Shown here: positions 21,404 through 32,531 of the stretch, in pieces
Layout: the number at the start of each line of letters is the position of its first letter
Position numbering within the stretch: the first letter of the stretch is position 1
NCBI RefSeq assembly: GCF_964355755.1
Contig: NC_092678.1
Coordinates: forward strand, 18,388,922 to 18,452,921
DNA length: 64,000 nucleotides
Reading direction: 5' to 3'
Source of the DNA: Antedon mediterranea
Taxonomy: Eukaryota; Echinodermata; Crinoidea; Comatulida; Antedonidae
Position numbers and translations under genes: made by a program
Notes under the pieces: generated by a model
Databases searched by the model: none
What the model was told of the DNA's origin: nothing
What the model saw: only the letters and a program-made list of their open reading frames with translations

Positions 21404-24080
21404 AGTAACCAATACAGACATTATATATGCATGCTAAATGGCAAGAGATCAAGTGCTGAATTTCATCGGTACATGCGCTCTGGGATTACAAAAATACAGC
21501 AAATATTAGGTTCGTGCATATAAATTATATGATAACACAGTTCACAGACAAATTAGGGATTCGCCGTTCTTTGATGTATTGCGGATTACGTATAAAGATG
21601 TAAATGCCTTGATAAATTGAACGTAAACTCGTTATGTCATCATCAACTAAATTATTCATTAATATTCAAAATTTGAAAACTCAGCATATGTGCGTTTTTT
21701 GTTTATATTATTTTGATATATCACTAGAAAGTGCAAGTGAGTACAGTTTATAGCATAACGTAGTTTGATGACGATGGCCCTACAATGTCTATATTATAAC
21801 GCTTATCATTGGATGACAAATCCCAGACTGTATACAGGGTGCAATCATCGCCTGTTGAAATAAATTATTTCCCATGCAGAGAGAGCGAAACCCGTAACAT
21901 GCCTAGGTCGTCTTAGGCCAATGTTTTGTAGTCAAACAATGAACTTGCTGTGCCGAATGTGAAAAGCTGCTACGCAGCAATACGTACTGTTGTTTTAGTA
22001 TTGTAGTATAAAATGACAATGTACACTATTGAAATCCTTTTTCATAATATAAATTATATCTACTATAATTTAAATTACTATCTAACTTATTTTAAAGGTT
22101 TTTTTTAGCCGTGATTTATTCTTCAAGTAACATTAAATAACAGACTTATTCCTTCAAAAGACTGCTGGGTACATTATGTAATGTTTCAAAGACAGACTCG
22201 ACATTTTCTATTTTTTTCTCTTACGTTGTATATGTAATTATTTATTTTTTAACTTGTCTAATATTTTGACAAGATGACTTTAACAAATGGAACAATCCAT
22301 TGATTTTTGGCCGGAATCCTATAATTATATTATCATATTGAACATTAGTAATAATACTAATTAAACAGAAGTTTGTAATCAAAAATTGTTGAGGACAAAT
22401 TTAATTTTTTTTACGCGAAATATATTCAAATTAATATTTCTCACGTTTACTATTAATGTTGCAGGTAGTACAGGGGATTTGTCATAAAGCATCTTCTGAA
22501 CGTAGGCCTACGTTGTTGACAGGAGACTACGTGGCCAGGGAACTGACCTCCCCGTGCCCTACCACAAAATGCCGAAACAGAATGACTAAGACTAATGACA
22601 TAAGCTGTGTTTAATAATGACATTTCTTGAAATTTTCGGAAAATACAAAGAGACAATTATCATATGTTAATCGCCAATTATGTTTTGTATTAGGGCCAAA
22701 TGCCAATGTACTTATAGAATATCTTCTTAATGGGAAAGAAGATACAATATGCATGACATAATTCCCTTTTTGTTAAGTATACCTTGTTGAATTCTTATCA
22801 AAGAGACAGGTTTACGCTTACGCGGGAAGCACTGGTATGGTGTCCCATAAATAGATGGAAGGGATTCTACTGTAATTTTCTGTAAATTGTGTTCTTTCCT
22901 TTTGTATTTATATGGTGTTTGATTATTTTGTAATATCACAAACTTGTCTAAAAATTTAACAAGTTGTGCTGTGAATCTGTCTCGTGAATAAATAAAGTTT
23001 ATATATAGGCCTATGCCTATTTTAATTAAGCGATATAGGCCTATCAGTATATTTTTAAAACATCAACACAGAAAACAGGAATTTAAATTCGCAAAGCAAT
23101 ATAAGAATAAGCTTATCAAAAGATGGTTTTACTTTTTAAAATTACTTGTGGATTCTGTTCTATTTTTAATACCTTTAGGCCTATACCAAAATTATCACAC
23201 CTAACAACTTACGAATGAAGTACTGACGTCACAATGATATTTAAACTTCACGGTCAATTTCCGAATGATAGTAAAAAAATAGTGTTAGTCTTGTGGAAAT
23301 GAGCCATTACACTATAATATACTTCAACTGATTATGTTAACTTTTTAAAATAGATGTAATTACCTTTGGCTATACAAACATATTAAATATGCTTTTACTA
23401 TAAAATTGATAAGGTAATAACATTTTCTCACTAAAACTTTATCTCCATTTTCCAACCAACTCTACTAAAAATATGCCAATTATTAAAATTAGATTTTGAT
23501 TTGATTTGATTGAATATTCCTTATTTTTCACTCAAAATTCATAAAAATACATTAAAAAAAAAGAAAATAAAGTACAATAAAGTTTGAAAAAAACAGGATA
23601 ATTACAAGCAAGCAAAGCTTTTAATTTGTGGCACCCTTAACTTAAAATATAAATTTACAAAAACATTACAAAAAGGTTTTCATGTAGTATAATAAATTAT
23701 AAATTATTAAGGAAAATACAACGTACTATAATATATGTATACATCACAGGAAATGTAATTGATTAATTTTGAACGATAAAGATACAAGATGATGAATATG
23801 TGATGTGATACGTTTACAAATGTTGTTTTCACATTTGGTACCAACAAAATTGTTCCGGTAAAAAATGACACCTAATAGCACAGAAAACAAGCCCATTGCA
23901 ACTTTGTTTTTTCCACCACTCCACCCTCCACCCAAATGTGATAATGGCATGAGAGTCTATTATGGTGGCTTTTATCCAATACTCCATGGTTAAAGGCACC
24001 TAACAATGGGCCATTATCCTTACCATACAATGTTCATTATTGGGTGGCTTTTCAACAATCATCGTTTTGTTTTGTGTACA
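21404..24080. other. Intergenic, no gene seen
   Basis: A GC-richer patch at 22450-22600 is open on the minus strand but shows no domain. AGGCCTA words cluster at 23010-23190. Nothing else can be supported. Confidence 0.45.
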
Positions 24081-24174
24081 GTTTATGAATCAGAAATGCT
24101 GAGGAGTGGCAATTTTGATTATCCAGTTGATTATAAAAGGCCACGTTTTTTTAAAACACGAATCATTTTTCGAA

Positions 24175-24600
24175 ATGGAGTTTATTAAGAGTAACAAGGG
24201 AGGTCGCAAATTAAGCTATAACGGTTATCTTTATACCAAACGCAAGTCGAACAAAACTTCAATGATTTGGGAGTGTTCTTCTCGTAGGAAGTTTGCTTGT
24301 AGTGGTGTGCTACGTACGGACATTGGCATGACCGAAGTGAAATATGTTTCCGAACATAACCACGCGGTTGACACCATGAAGGTAAAGATAGAGAAAATAA
24401 GGCAAGATATCATGGAGAGAGCAAAGACTTCAAGAGCAACTCCAGCCCAGTTAGTTAAGGACGAGATGTTAAGGCAACCAGCTAGTGTTCGAGTCATGTT
24501 ATCAAATGTGGAGAGTCTGAAAAGAAATATCAGAAAGACAAGAAGCAGGAATCGCACTGAAACTTCTCTGGTAATTCCTGTCGTCAAAGACGATGAATGA
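24175..24600 (+). CDS. FLYWCH zinc-finger protein, probably MULE transposase-derived
   Basis: The 141-residue frame begins MEFIKSNKGGRKLSYNGYLY and carries a FLYWCH finger in its first 65 residues: Phe3, Tyr18, Trp32, Cys34, Cys42 and His61-Asn-His63, the WxC...C...HNH signature that binds zinc and DNA. Residues 66-125 are charged (REK-rich), with a segment TPAQLVKDEMLRQ and an RNIRKTRSRNR basic stretch like the region between FLYWCH and the catalytic core in MULE transposases. The frame ends at TGA before any DDE core, so it is either a domesticated short DNA-binding protein or a truncated transposase. I chose the ATG at 24175 because homologous fingers start close to this Phe. The frame is open to 24106 upstream, so the exon could also begin at an acceptor such as the one near 24081. 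Confidence 0.7.
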   Translation: MEFIKSNKGGRKLSYNGYLYTKRKSNKTSMIWECSSRRKFACSGVLRTDIGMTEVKYVSEHNHAVDTMKVKIEKIRQDIMERAKTSRATPAQLVKDEMLRQPASVRVMLSNVESLKRNIRKTRSRNRTETSLVIPVVKDDE

Positions 24601-25090
24601 ACTATGGCGGCTGCTGATGATAAACTGAATGAGGATGACTCGTTGGTAGGGCCTAACATATTATGACGTGGATAACCGGTACCAGTGAAGCTATATCCAC
24701 CACAGCACGGGCATATCGAGTTCCAAGATTGGACTATGACAGAATAAGTGGTGTTTTCTACAAGGAAATTATTATTGTGATGTAGAGTTCTAACTTATTC
24801 TGGGTGTCTCTGTGATCTCACTTTTACATCATCTTCATTTTGTACTGCTGGATTGTAATCAAGTTGATATTCTAGATATGATATTATTACTATATTATGT
24901 GCTGATCTGGTAGGCGCTGCTGGCTGCCGTGGGTCCGTGGAGGGCCTAATCCGAATTTCCTCAGTTTCCAGTTAAGCTTGAGGACAAATATAAATACCTT
25001 TACATTTATGATTTAGATTTTGTTTGATTCACAAAAAAATTGAAACCAAACAGATATATGTATACGAAATGCTGTAATAGAAGAAACAAT
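24601..25090. other. Downstream of the FLYWCH gene, no feature seen
   Basis: AT-rich sequence. The AATAAA at about 25090 is inside a poly-A-like context and could serve as a polyadenylation signal, but this is weak. Confidence 0.35.
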
Positions 25091-25097
25091 AAAAAGA

Positions 25098-25255
25098 GAA
25101 ACGAAGACATAAGGAATTGTCTGGCGGTTTTACTTTATCGTTTTAATTTAGCTTTCGCTTTTTGTGTATCTCCATTGAGATACAGACACTGATACACGCA
25201 GTATTGTCATTTTTTCAGTAATTTGGATCAATTTAAATAAAGGCTTATGTGTTAT
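25098..25255 (+). repeat. Dispersed retroelement-tail repeat, copy 1
   Basis: AATTGTCTGGCGGTTTTACT, TTTAATTTAGCTTTCGCTTT, ATCTCCATTGAGATACAG and GTCATTTTTTCAGTAATTTG match 39540-39665 and 47315-47432 in the same orientation. The fuller copy at 47275 begins with a hammerhead-like core. Confidence 0.7.
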
Positions 25256-26660
25256 CTGATGTGATGAATATTATATTGATTATAATAATAAATAGAAAGT
25301 GGCAATGTTAGGAACTATTTTGATTAAAACATTAAAGAAAGACATAGGCCCACGTATGGATCATAAATAGTATGTGTCTAAATGAATGTTGTGTATGTAG
25401 CTTAATCATGCATTATACTGTAATACTAAAGAGAGTTGCAATGCCGAAAACACTTTTGATTAAAACATGATAATAAAGATATTGCATATCTGAAGGAAAG
25501 AAATGAAAATCAGACCACCCACTCTACAAACAATGGACTCTACCAAGTTGGTAGGGTGGGGATGGTTAACCACGATGACGTCACGAAACTATTTGGGTTG
25601 GGTAGGTGGTCGCCAAAAAATGTGTAAATTAAAAACCATGATTAAAATAACAACAAGCACAGGTTGACAACGGTAGTACTGTAGTCGGTAAATCAGAACA
25701 CATTTACCTGTTTATTACCTGAAAATTTAAATAAATAGTGGTTTTCTTTCAATTGGGTTTTGGTAAAATCTGTCTACACCCAAATTAGAATGTGCCATAT
25801 AGTATTTTGAGTAATTTTGTTGTTTAAAATGTAACTTGCTCGTTTGAAATTATGAATAATTACCGATTTTACCTTTTGGTAAATAGCGCCCCAAACGGTT
25901 TGTTTTGATTCGACACCCATTTCAGTTTCAATCTTCTATTCACTATTTTGGATTGATTTTGTCTACCTTTCCAATTATGATGCATCTAATGCAATTTAAT
26001 TACTTTGAAAATCCACTTTCTCCTATTAATTTTATACATTTAAGAGATTCAGTAGTGATATAAACATAGGAAATGTACATTATGAAACGAAGATTTATGT
26101 AGTTTAACTATATATTATTTGTAAAAACAAAGTGCAGTAGTTTGCAGTATAATTATAAAATGTTTTTAGTTACCCTAAATTGTTTTACTTATGGTATTAT
26201 CTGGGAAAATTCGTATTATTAATTTGCTTTCAATGATTAAAATGAAATTTTGGAAGATAAGCTAAACAGACAAAAGACAAGATGTTTAAAATAGAGGCTA
26301 CACAATTTCCAATCTATTTCTATTGCTCAACTAGAGAAAAGAACCCTAAAATTAATGGAATAGTCCAAATGTTAAAAATGAAATGCACAAAAAAAATATT
26401 CTAGTACCTTATACACCAAGATACAACAATATTATATTAACTAGATTAAATTCGTCACTTTGACGAATTATTTAATTAAATCGTCACACACAACATCCTA
26501 TTTATAATAGTGTTGTTTCTAATTTTATTTCTTTTGAATTAAACGGAAGTTATTTTACGAAGTTACGAAGTCTTGAATGCAGTATAAAAATGCTGTATAT
26601 GGAAGCTGTAAGAAACCTATTCAAAATTATTACAGTAACGGTATATTTAGTTTACTTTAC
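25256..26660. other. Intergenic, no gene seen
   Basis: A local inverted motif GACCACCC...GGTAGGTGGTC (about 25513-25610) surrounds a TGACGTCA CRE. It may be a small element but has no clear target duplication. Confidence 0.45.
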
Positions 26661-26664
26661 TATT

Positions 26665-27080
26665 TAAGCTTCAACCTGTTTACGCTTTAACCTGTTTACT
26701 ATTAACCTGTTTACTTTTTAACCCGTTTACTTTTTAACTTGTTTATGCTATAACCTGTTTATGCTTTAACTTGTTTACTCTTTAACATATTTACTATTTA
26801 ATCTGTTTACTCTTTTATTTGTTTACGCTTTAACCTGTACATGCCTTAACATGTTTACTATTTTACCTCTTTACTATGTTACCTGTTTATTCTTTAACAT
26901 GTTTACACTTTAGTTTTAGTCTTTAACCGGTTTACTCATTAACCTGTTTACGCTTTAACCTGTTTAATCATTAACCTGTTTACTCTTTATCCTGTTTACT
27001 CTTTAACCTGTTTACGTTTTAACCTGTTTAATCATTATTATAACCTGTTTGCTCTTTAACCTGTTTACTCTTAATTAGCT
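26665..27080 (+). repeat. 17-bp minisatellite, about 24 units
   Basis: TTTAACCTGTTTACTCT and variants (ACGC, ACTA, ATGC in place of ACTC) repeat to 27080. Divergence between units is substantial, so the array is old. Confidence 0.95.
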
Positions 27081-27689
27081 TGTTTTGAGTAATCATACAC
27101 ACTGAATTTTAATGAATGCCTCATACACTTCTACAGAAATAAAATATTATATTATTGCGGTGAAAAACTGAAGTTACTTCAGTAACTCCAGTATAATCTG
27201 ATATGATCCCTATACTAAATTTGTTGAATTTTAACATGTTTTACTAATGCCGTGTTTTGACATTCATGATTATATATGTATGGTATTAATTTATTTGAAT
27301 TATATTGCAGTAATGTTATGCGGAAAATAAACTGAGTTGCCAGTAGTCGTAAGCGATATAGTTTATCTAATAAAATATATTCATGTTTTATGAGAGAGAA
27401 ATGATATCTTGAAATCTGACAAAGTTAATGTTGATTCATACTAGTTTTTTTGCAAGAATTTAGTGCGCCTTACTAATAATTTAGGTCGAAGCTAGGAAAA
27501 ATCACAGAGGATGCGTATTGTATCATCTTATAATATAAGATGGTATAATGCGCAAAAAAAATTGATTATAATATTATCGTAATTAATTTTTATATTATAT
27601 GCGATAATTAATTTATAATGCACAGTCATATTACATTTATTTATTTTATTTATTAAATGCATATTCTAGAAAGGACACCATTATAATTA

Positions 27690-28000
27690 ATTGTTTCCTT
27701 TTTCCTATAACTTGATTAGTGAATATGACCACACGACAAATTCAGAAAGCTTTTGTCAATGTGGTTTGGAACAAAAGTCGTCTGAAGACCCGAATGGTTG
27801 TCGAGCCTTTGACATTGGACTTATAAACGATGGAACAATCGTCCTAATCTATTTTCACCTTCTACCAACGTTTTTAAATCCCATTTAAAACCTCATCTTT
27901 TTAATTCATTGTAATTTATTCAATTTCGTTTCAATCGCTTTGAACAATATGCTGATTCTTAAACGGGCTATATAAATTCGACAATATAATAATACATTCA
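27690..28000 (+). mobile_element. LINE (CR1/L2-like) 3' end
   Basis: From 27828 one frame reads RWNNRPNLFSPSTNVFKSHL then KPHLFNSL and a stop. This is the conserved C-terminus of CR1/L2-clade reverse transcriptases (WNxLPxxI...S...FKSxLKTHLF). The 3' UTR follows with CGCTTTGAACAATATGC and GGGCTATATAAATTCGAC, the usual GGCGCTATATAAAT tail of such elements, ending in AATAATA. Upstream sequence is frameshifted and holds stops, so it is a dead 5'-truncated copy. Confidence 0.7.
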
Positions 28001-28024
28001 GTATAGTAATGTGGAATATAATTA

Positions 28025-28520
28025 TTGTATGCTGGAGCAATATTGGTATGTCTATACAGTAGTTGCATTTTCATGAACGGAAATGTGTTTGCTACCGCCA
28101 ACGGTGAACAAAATAAGGAACTTCATCCACCAGTTGGCCTTAGTATCATTCAATCACCCCAGGGAAAGATCGCCTTGTACGGTGTTCAGTATTCAGGTCC
28201 AAGCTTCCACAATTTTCATTAATCATTTTTAGAGTGTAGCACAAAGACTAAACTAAATCAATAAATCAACTCTCCAAAACAAAACAAAAAAATTAAATAA
28301 AAACATTTTTTAACCGACTGAAAGAGACGAATTGAAAACTAAGTTATTCCCAAAGTTTGTTAGAAGTGTAGACCAGTTGACACACTTCGTCAAACTCTCT
28401 ACATTAGAAAACTTTAATGGACTACAAACAAGTGGACTTGTTACAAACTCGGTAAGGTTTGCTAATGTAGGAATCTGTAGATGTTGGTATTTTTTTCAAA
28501 AAAGGAAATCAAGTTGAAAA
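28025..28520. other. No gene seen
   Basis: Two short open frames (28025-28222, 28332-28517) without recognisable domains or convincing splice signals. Confidence 0.4.
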
Positions 28521-28539
28521 TGTCTCGACTTTGTGCTCT

Positions 28540-29025
28540 ACAACCGTCTTCAATATGTTGGTTGTGCTGCAACCGTCTTAGATGTTTTTATGATGCAACC
28601 TTCTTAGATGTTGTTGTGCTGCAACCGTCTTAGATGTTGCTTTGCTTCACCCGTCTTCAAGATTTTGGTTGTGCTGAAGCCGTCTTAGATGTTGTTTAGC
28701 TACAACCGTCTTCAAGATTTTGGTTGTGCTTCAACCGTCTTAGATGTTGTTGCTGCAACCGTCTTAGATGTTGTTGTGCTTCAACCGTCTTAGATGTTGA
28801 TGTTGTGCAGCAACCTTATGTTGTTGCCTCAACCGCCTTAGATGTTTTGCCTCAACCGCCTTAGATGTTGTGTAGCGGCCGTCTTAGATTTTGTTTAGCT
28901 GCAACCGTCTTGATGTTGTCGTGCTTCAATCTTCTAAGATGTTGTCGTGCTGCGTACAACCTTCTTAGATGTTGCTGAGCTGCAACCGTCTTAGATGTTG
29001 TTTTTCTGCAACCGTCTTCAGGAAT
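28540..29025 (+). repeat. Minisatellite, about 26-bp unit, about 18 units
   Basis: CAACCGTCTTAGATGTTGTT followed by GTGCTG, with unit length varying through small indels and an ATTTTGG variant (CTTCAAGATTTTGGTTG). Confidence 0.92.
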
Positions 29026-29131
29026 AAGTGACTACTTTACTAGTTAGAAAAAAATATTATAAAGAAACCTGAGAATAGCTTTTTAAATTTCTAAATTGAC
29101 TTTTTAAAATCCTTTATTGCAATTTATGTAA

Positions 29132-29285
29132 AGCTCTGTCTACAGTATCAAACTAGTTTAACTATAAAAAAAAGTTCGATTTTCCCAAATATGGTAGTGA
29201 TATGCTTAATGATGGTAGTGATATAACGACACCGTGTCCATATATGGGAATCACATTTTGGTTCACATAAAGATTGACAGAGCTT
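29132..29285. mobile_element. 154-bp MITE with TA target duplication
   Basis: AAGCTCTGTCTACAGTATCA at the left and ATTGACAGAGCTT at the right are inverted termini, with TA outside both. Internal GTGTCCATATATGGGAATCA is shared with the copy at 29502-29621. Ends also occur at 155-193 and 52139-52175. Confidence 0.75.
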
Positions 29286-29501
29286 TAGATATCGCCAGTT
29301 ATTGTGAGGAAAAGATTATTTATTTCTGTGAACGCGTCTTTGGCGCTCAACAATGTCGTGGAAATCATGGATTAAGTTGATGACACTTCTTTGTAATCCC
29401 ATTCAATGTCAGAACGTCAACATTAATCTTGTATGGTTGAAAGTTAATAATAGTGTTGCTAATCACAAGCTTAAAGATTATCCTTTTTTATCCCCGTTGA
29501 T

Positions 29502-29621
29502 AAAGATCTGTTTACACTATCAAACTAAAACTGTGTGACAAATATAGCAGATAGAAGTGACCTGACATCATCGTGTCCATATTTGGGTACATTTTTTGTC
29601 ACATAAAGTTTGATTGGTATA
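29502..29621. mobile_element. Second, decayed copy of the same MITE family
   Basis: AAGATCTGTTTACACTATCA, CGTGTCCATATTTGGGTACA and ACATAAAGTTTGATTGG parallel 29132-29285. The right terminus is degraded. Confidence 0.6.
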
Positions 29622-31112
29622 ATAGGTATAATTCAAAAGTACACACACGTCGAACATTTGGCATCGGGTTTAATTCAGTGACTATTCTTAAGAAACTTTA
29701 AGCTATCCTAAAACAATTGTTTAAAAAGTAATGCTATAATGACTTAACTATGTCTATTTAAAGAATAGTGCCATTTATATACGTTCTACACGTCACCTGA
29801 CATTAGGCCGATTTCCTCCCAATGTTAATATAAAACAAGATAACAAATGGACTCGGACTAGGCCTACTTGTTATACGTTTGGCCACTCTTCGTTTAACAG
29901 AACTAAACTTAGACCATCAACAAAACTTTTGTCTTCTGAAAAATTACTATGTGTGTGTTTTATTTATTTCTTTATTCTGACATAAAACCATAGGATAAAA
30001 GCACAATAAAGTACCAAGACGGCAAACTTATTTCCATTGGTTCCCTTCAACTTTGGGTAGGCCAAAGTGTATGCCGCATATTATATATTTTTTTTCTCTT
30101 TCTCTGAAAAAATCTGTCTCTAACTCACAATGCTCAATATTCAATTTACTCAAACTTTATAAAAATGTTTATTCCAGTTCTTCAATGAAAAAAAAAGACT
30201 CTTGTGTGTATGTGTTTTGATTATTAATGCTATTGCATAATGCCCTTGCAAGTTATGTGATGGTAGGCATCTTGCCATGGTTAAACTAAATGCTTATTAG
30301 GCCTAGGCCTATAGGTGACTGAGACCTGTTAGGCCTATGTGACGGGACAAATTACGTCATGTTTTACAGTTTGTATTTACTGTATATGGATCAGGGATTA
30401 CCATTAATAGATAAATAGAAAGTAAGGATGTGAGAAAAATTTGTAAGGCCTACAAATAAAATATTTGTAGAATGCACCATTAGGCCTACAGCATTATAAT
30501 ACATTAACGCTATGTGGAGCAACATTTATCAACTCCATCATTAAAACACAGCATTTAGAATGTTTTATAAATCTAATTTTAAGCATGTGTTTTGTCATTC
30601 CAATTTTCAGTTGTGTTCCAAAAAGATACACATTTATATAAGGTGAGCTTCAATATTTAACATTATATTAATATTTGTATGATATAAAAAAAAACCATAT
30701 ATTTATAATATATAAGTACATATTATATATATAAACATCATATATTTGCATAATAGAAAAATATATATTTGTATAATATAGAAATACCCGCACTCTAGAT
30801 CGATATTGAATATTCCATACTTAATTAAAGTTCGACCAATAACAAGGCTTAAAGCTATGTTGTATGACCTCCAATTTTTTAGACGTGTAAATTATCATTT
30901 TGGCTTATTATTGCAGTGTTTTAAACGAATGGTATACTATGGACATATATTTGTAGTTAATATTTATTAAAGAAACCGATATTGGATATATATAGAGAAA
31001 TAGTAATATTTCAGCTGCGGCATATTATAATTGCTGATCGTCGTACAATTCTCTGTACATAATTAAGACCGATCTTAGCACACACAGATCATAGACTGAA
31101 AACCAAGCGATC
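29622..31112. other. Upstream region of the Kv4 gene
   Basis: About 1.5 kb without exons. It includes AT-rich stretches (30650-30790) and AGGCCTA words. It probably holds promoter elements, but none can be assigned with confidence. Confidence 0.4.
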
Positions 31113-31181
31113 ATGGCGTCAAAACGACCAACATTTCGCAGTATTAGCGAGGTCGTATATTTAGTTTGCAGAGGAAAATAA
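31113..31181 (+). promoter_or_regulatory. Possible upstream ORF in the Kv4 leader
   Basis: A 22-codon ATG-to-stop frame (MASKRPTFRSISEV...) lies 250 bp before the Kv4 start. A second tiny one (ATGGATGTCTGA) is at about 31228. Both matter only if transcription starts upstream of 31113. A TATAATAAAG at about 31276 would instead give a shorter leader without them. Confidence 0.25.
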
Positions 31182-31434
31182 GGTTGGAATTTTTACCGTA
31201 AGACTGCAACAGACATCCTCTTTATCATGGATGTCTGAAACTGTGAATTTATTTTTGTTTAAGCCCGTTTGTTTATAATAAAGGTTGTCGATCGTGGAAA
31301 CAAGTATCTGAGCTTGGCACCGCGATAGCGATCAAACAGCTGGAGGAAGATAAGCACCGTACCCTCGATCGAACCGCTACATTTTAGGCCTGGATTTTAC
31401 TTTCGTTTTTAGCAAATAAGGAATATAGATAATC

Positions 31435-32531
31435 ATGGCGGCGGCATGGCTGCCGTTTGCGAGGGCTGCGGCAATAGGGTGGGTGCCGATTGCAAACACC
31501 CCAATGCCAGATATCGCCAGAAGAACATCAGAAGGAAATATGAACTCTCGTGTCATTATAAACATTAGTGGACGAATGTTTGAAACGTGGAGATACAGTC
31601 TTGAAAAGTACCCGGACACATTACTTGGGAGTAACGAAAAAGAATTCTTTTACGACGAAGAAAAGGATGAATATTTCTTTGATCGTGATCCAGAGTTTTT
31701 TCGTCACATACTAACATTTTACCGTACTGGACACATGCATTTTCCCCGTTCTGAATGTATTAGCGCGTTTGATGAAGAGCTATCATTTTTTGGAATACTC
31801 CCTGAAATTATTGGTGATTGTTGTTACGAAGATTATCGGGATAGAAAAAGAGATAATAGCGATCGTGTAGCGGACGAGAAATCATCGGAAGTTGAAGATA
31901 CAGTTTTGCCATCTACATTCAGGGGGAAAGTTTTTAGAGCGTTTGAAAATCCTCAATCTAGTACGATGGCACTTGTCATTTATTACGTGACTGGATTTTT
32001 CATTGCCGTCTCTGTGATAGCAAACGTTACTGAAACGGTTCATTGCGATCCATTTCCGGGAAAAACATCTGCTGTGCCTTGTGGAGAAAGATACGAAAAA
32101 GGATTTTTTATTCTTGATACAGCATGCGTAATGATATTTACAATGGAATATTTAGCCCGATTATGGGCCGCAGAAGATCGGTGCAAATTTATGCGGAGTG
32201 TTATGTCCGTTATAGACGTAGTCGCAATTCTTCCTTACTACGTTGGACTTTTCGTTACCGGTGATGAACTGACTGGTATGTTCGTTACACTTAGAGTTTT
32301 CCGAGTATTTAGAATTTTTAAATTTTCCCGGCATTCACAAGGCCTACGAATCTTGGGATACACGCTGAAAAGTTGTGCGAGTGAACTAGGATTTTTACTC
32401 TTTTCGTTGACTATGGCGATTATCATCTTTGCGACAATAATGTACTACGCGGAAAAAAGTGATACCAATACCGTGTTTATAAGTATCCCAGCAGCATTTT
32501 GGTATACTATAGTGACCATGACAACCCTTGG
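31435..32531 (+). CDS. KCND (Shal): Kv4/Shal-type voltage-gated potassium channel, coding exon 1
   Basis: Pore-forming subunit of the somatodendritic A-type K+ channel at the plasma membrane. The exon encodes residues 1-365. The N-terminus [16 protein letters not shown] is the Kv4 hydrophobic segment that binds KChIP. The T1 tetramerisation domain spans about 39-138 and has the full zinc motif HX5CX20CC (H102, C108, C129, C130). S1 is about 178-198, S2 222-243, S3 255-275, S4 286-305 with R287, R290, R293, K296 and R299 at every third position, and S5 318-339. The pore helix FWYTIVTM leads into TTLG, where CTTGG|GTAAGT splits the selectivity filter. YGDM, S6 and the C-terminal tail must be on later exons outside the window. 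Start choice: the ATG gives the canonical Kv4 N-terminus. The frame is intact, so the gene is probably functional. Confidence 0.97.

Noticed and set aside
26665-27080. CRISPR-like array
   Set aside because: The short units are contiguous with no unique spacers, and the genome is eukaryotic. It is a minisatellite.
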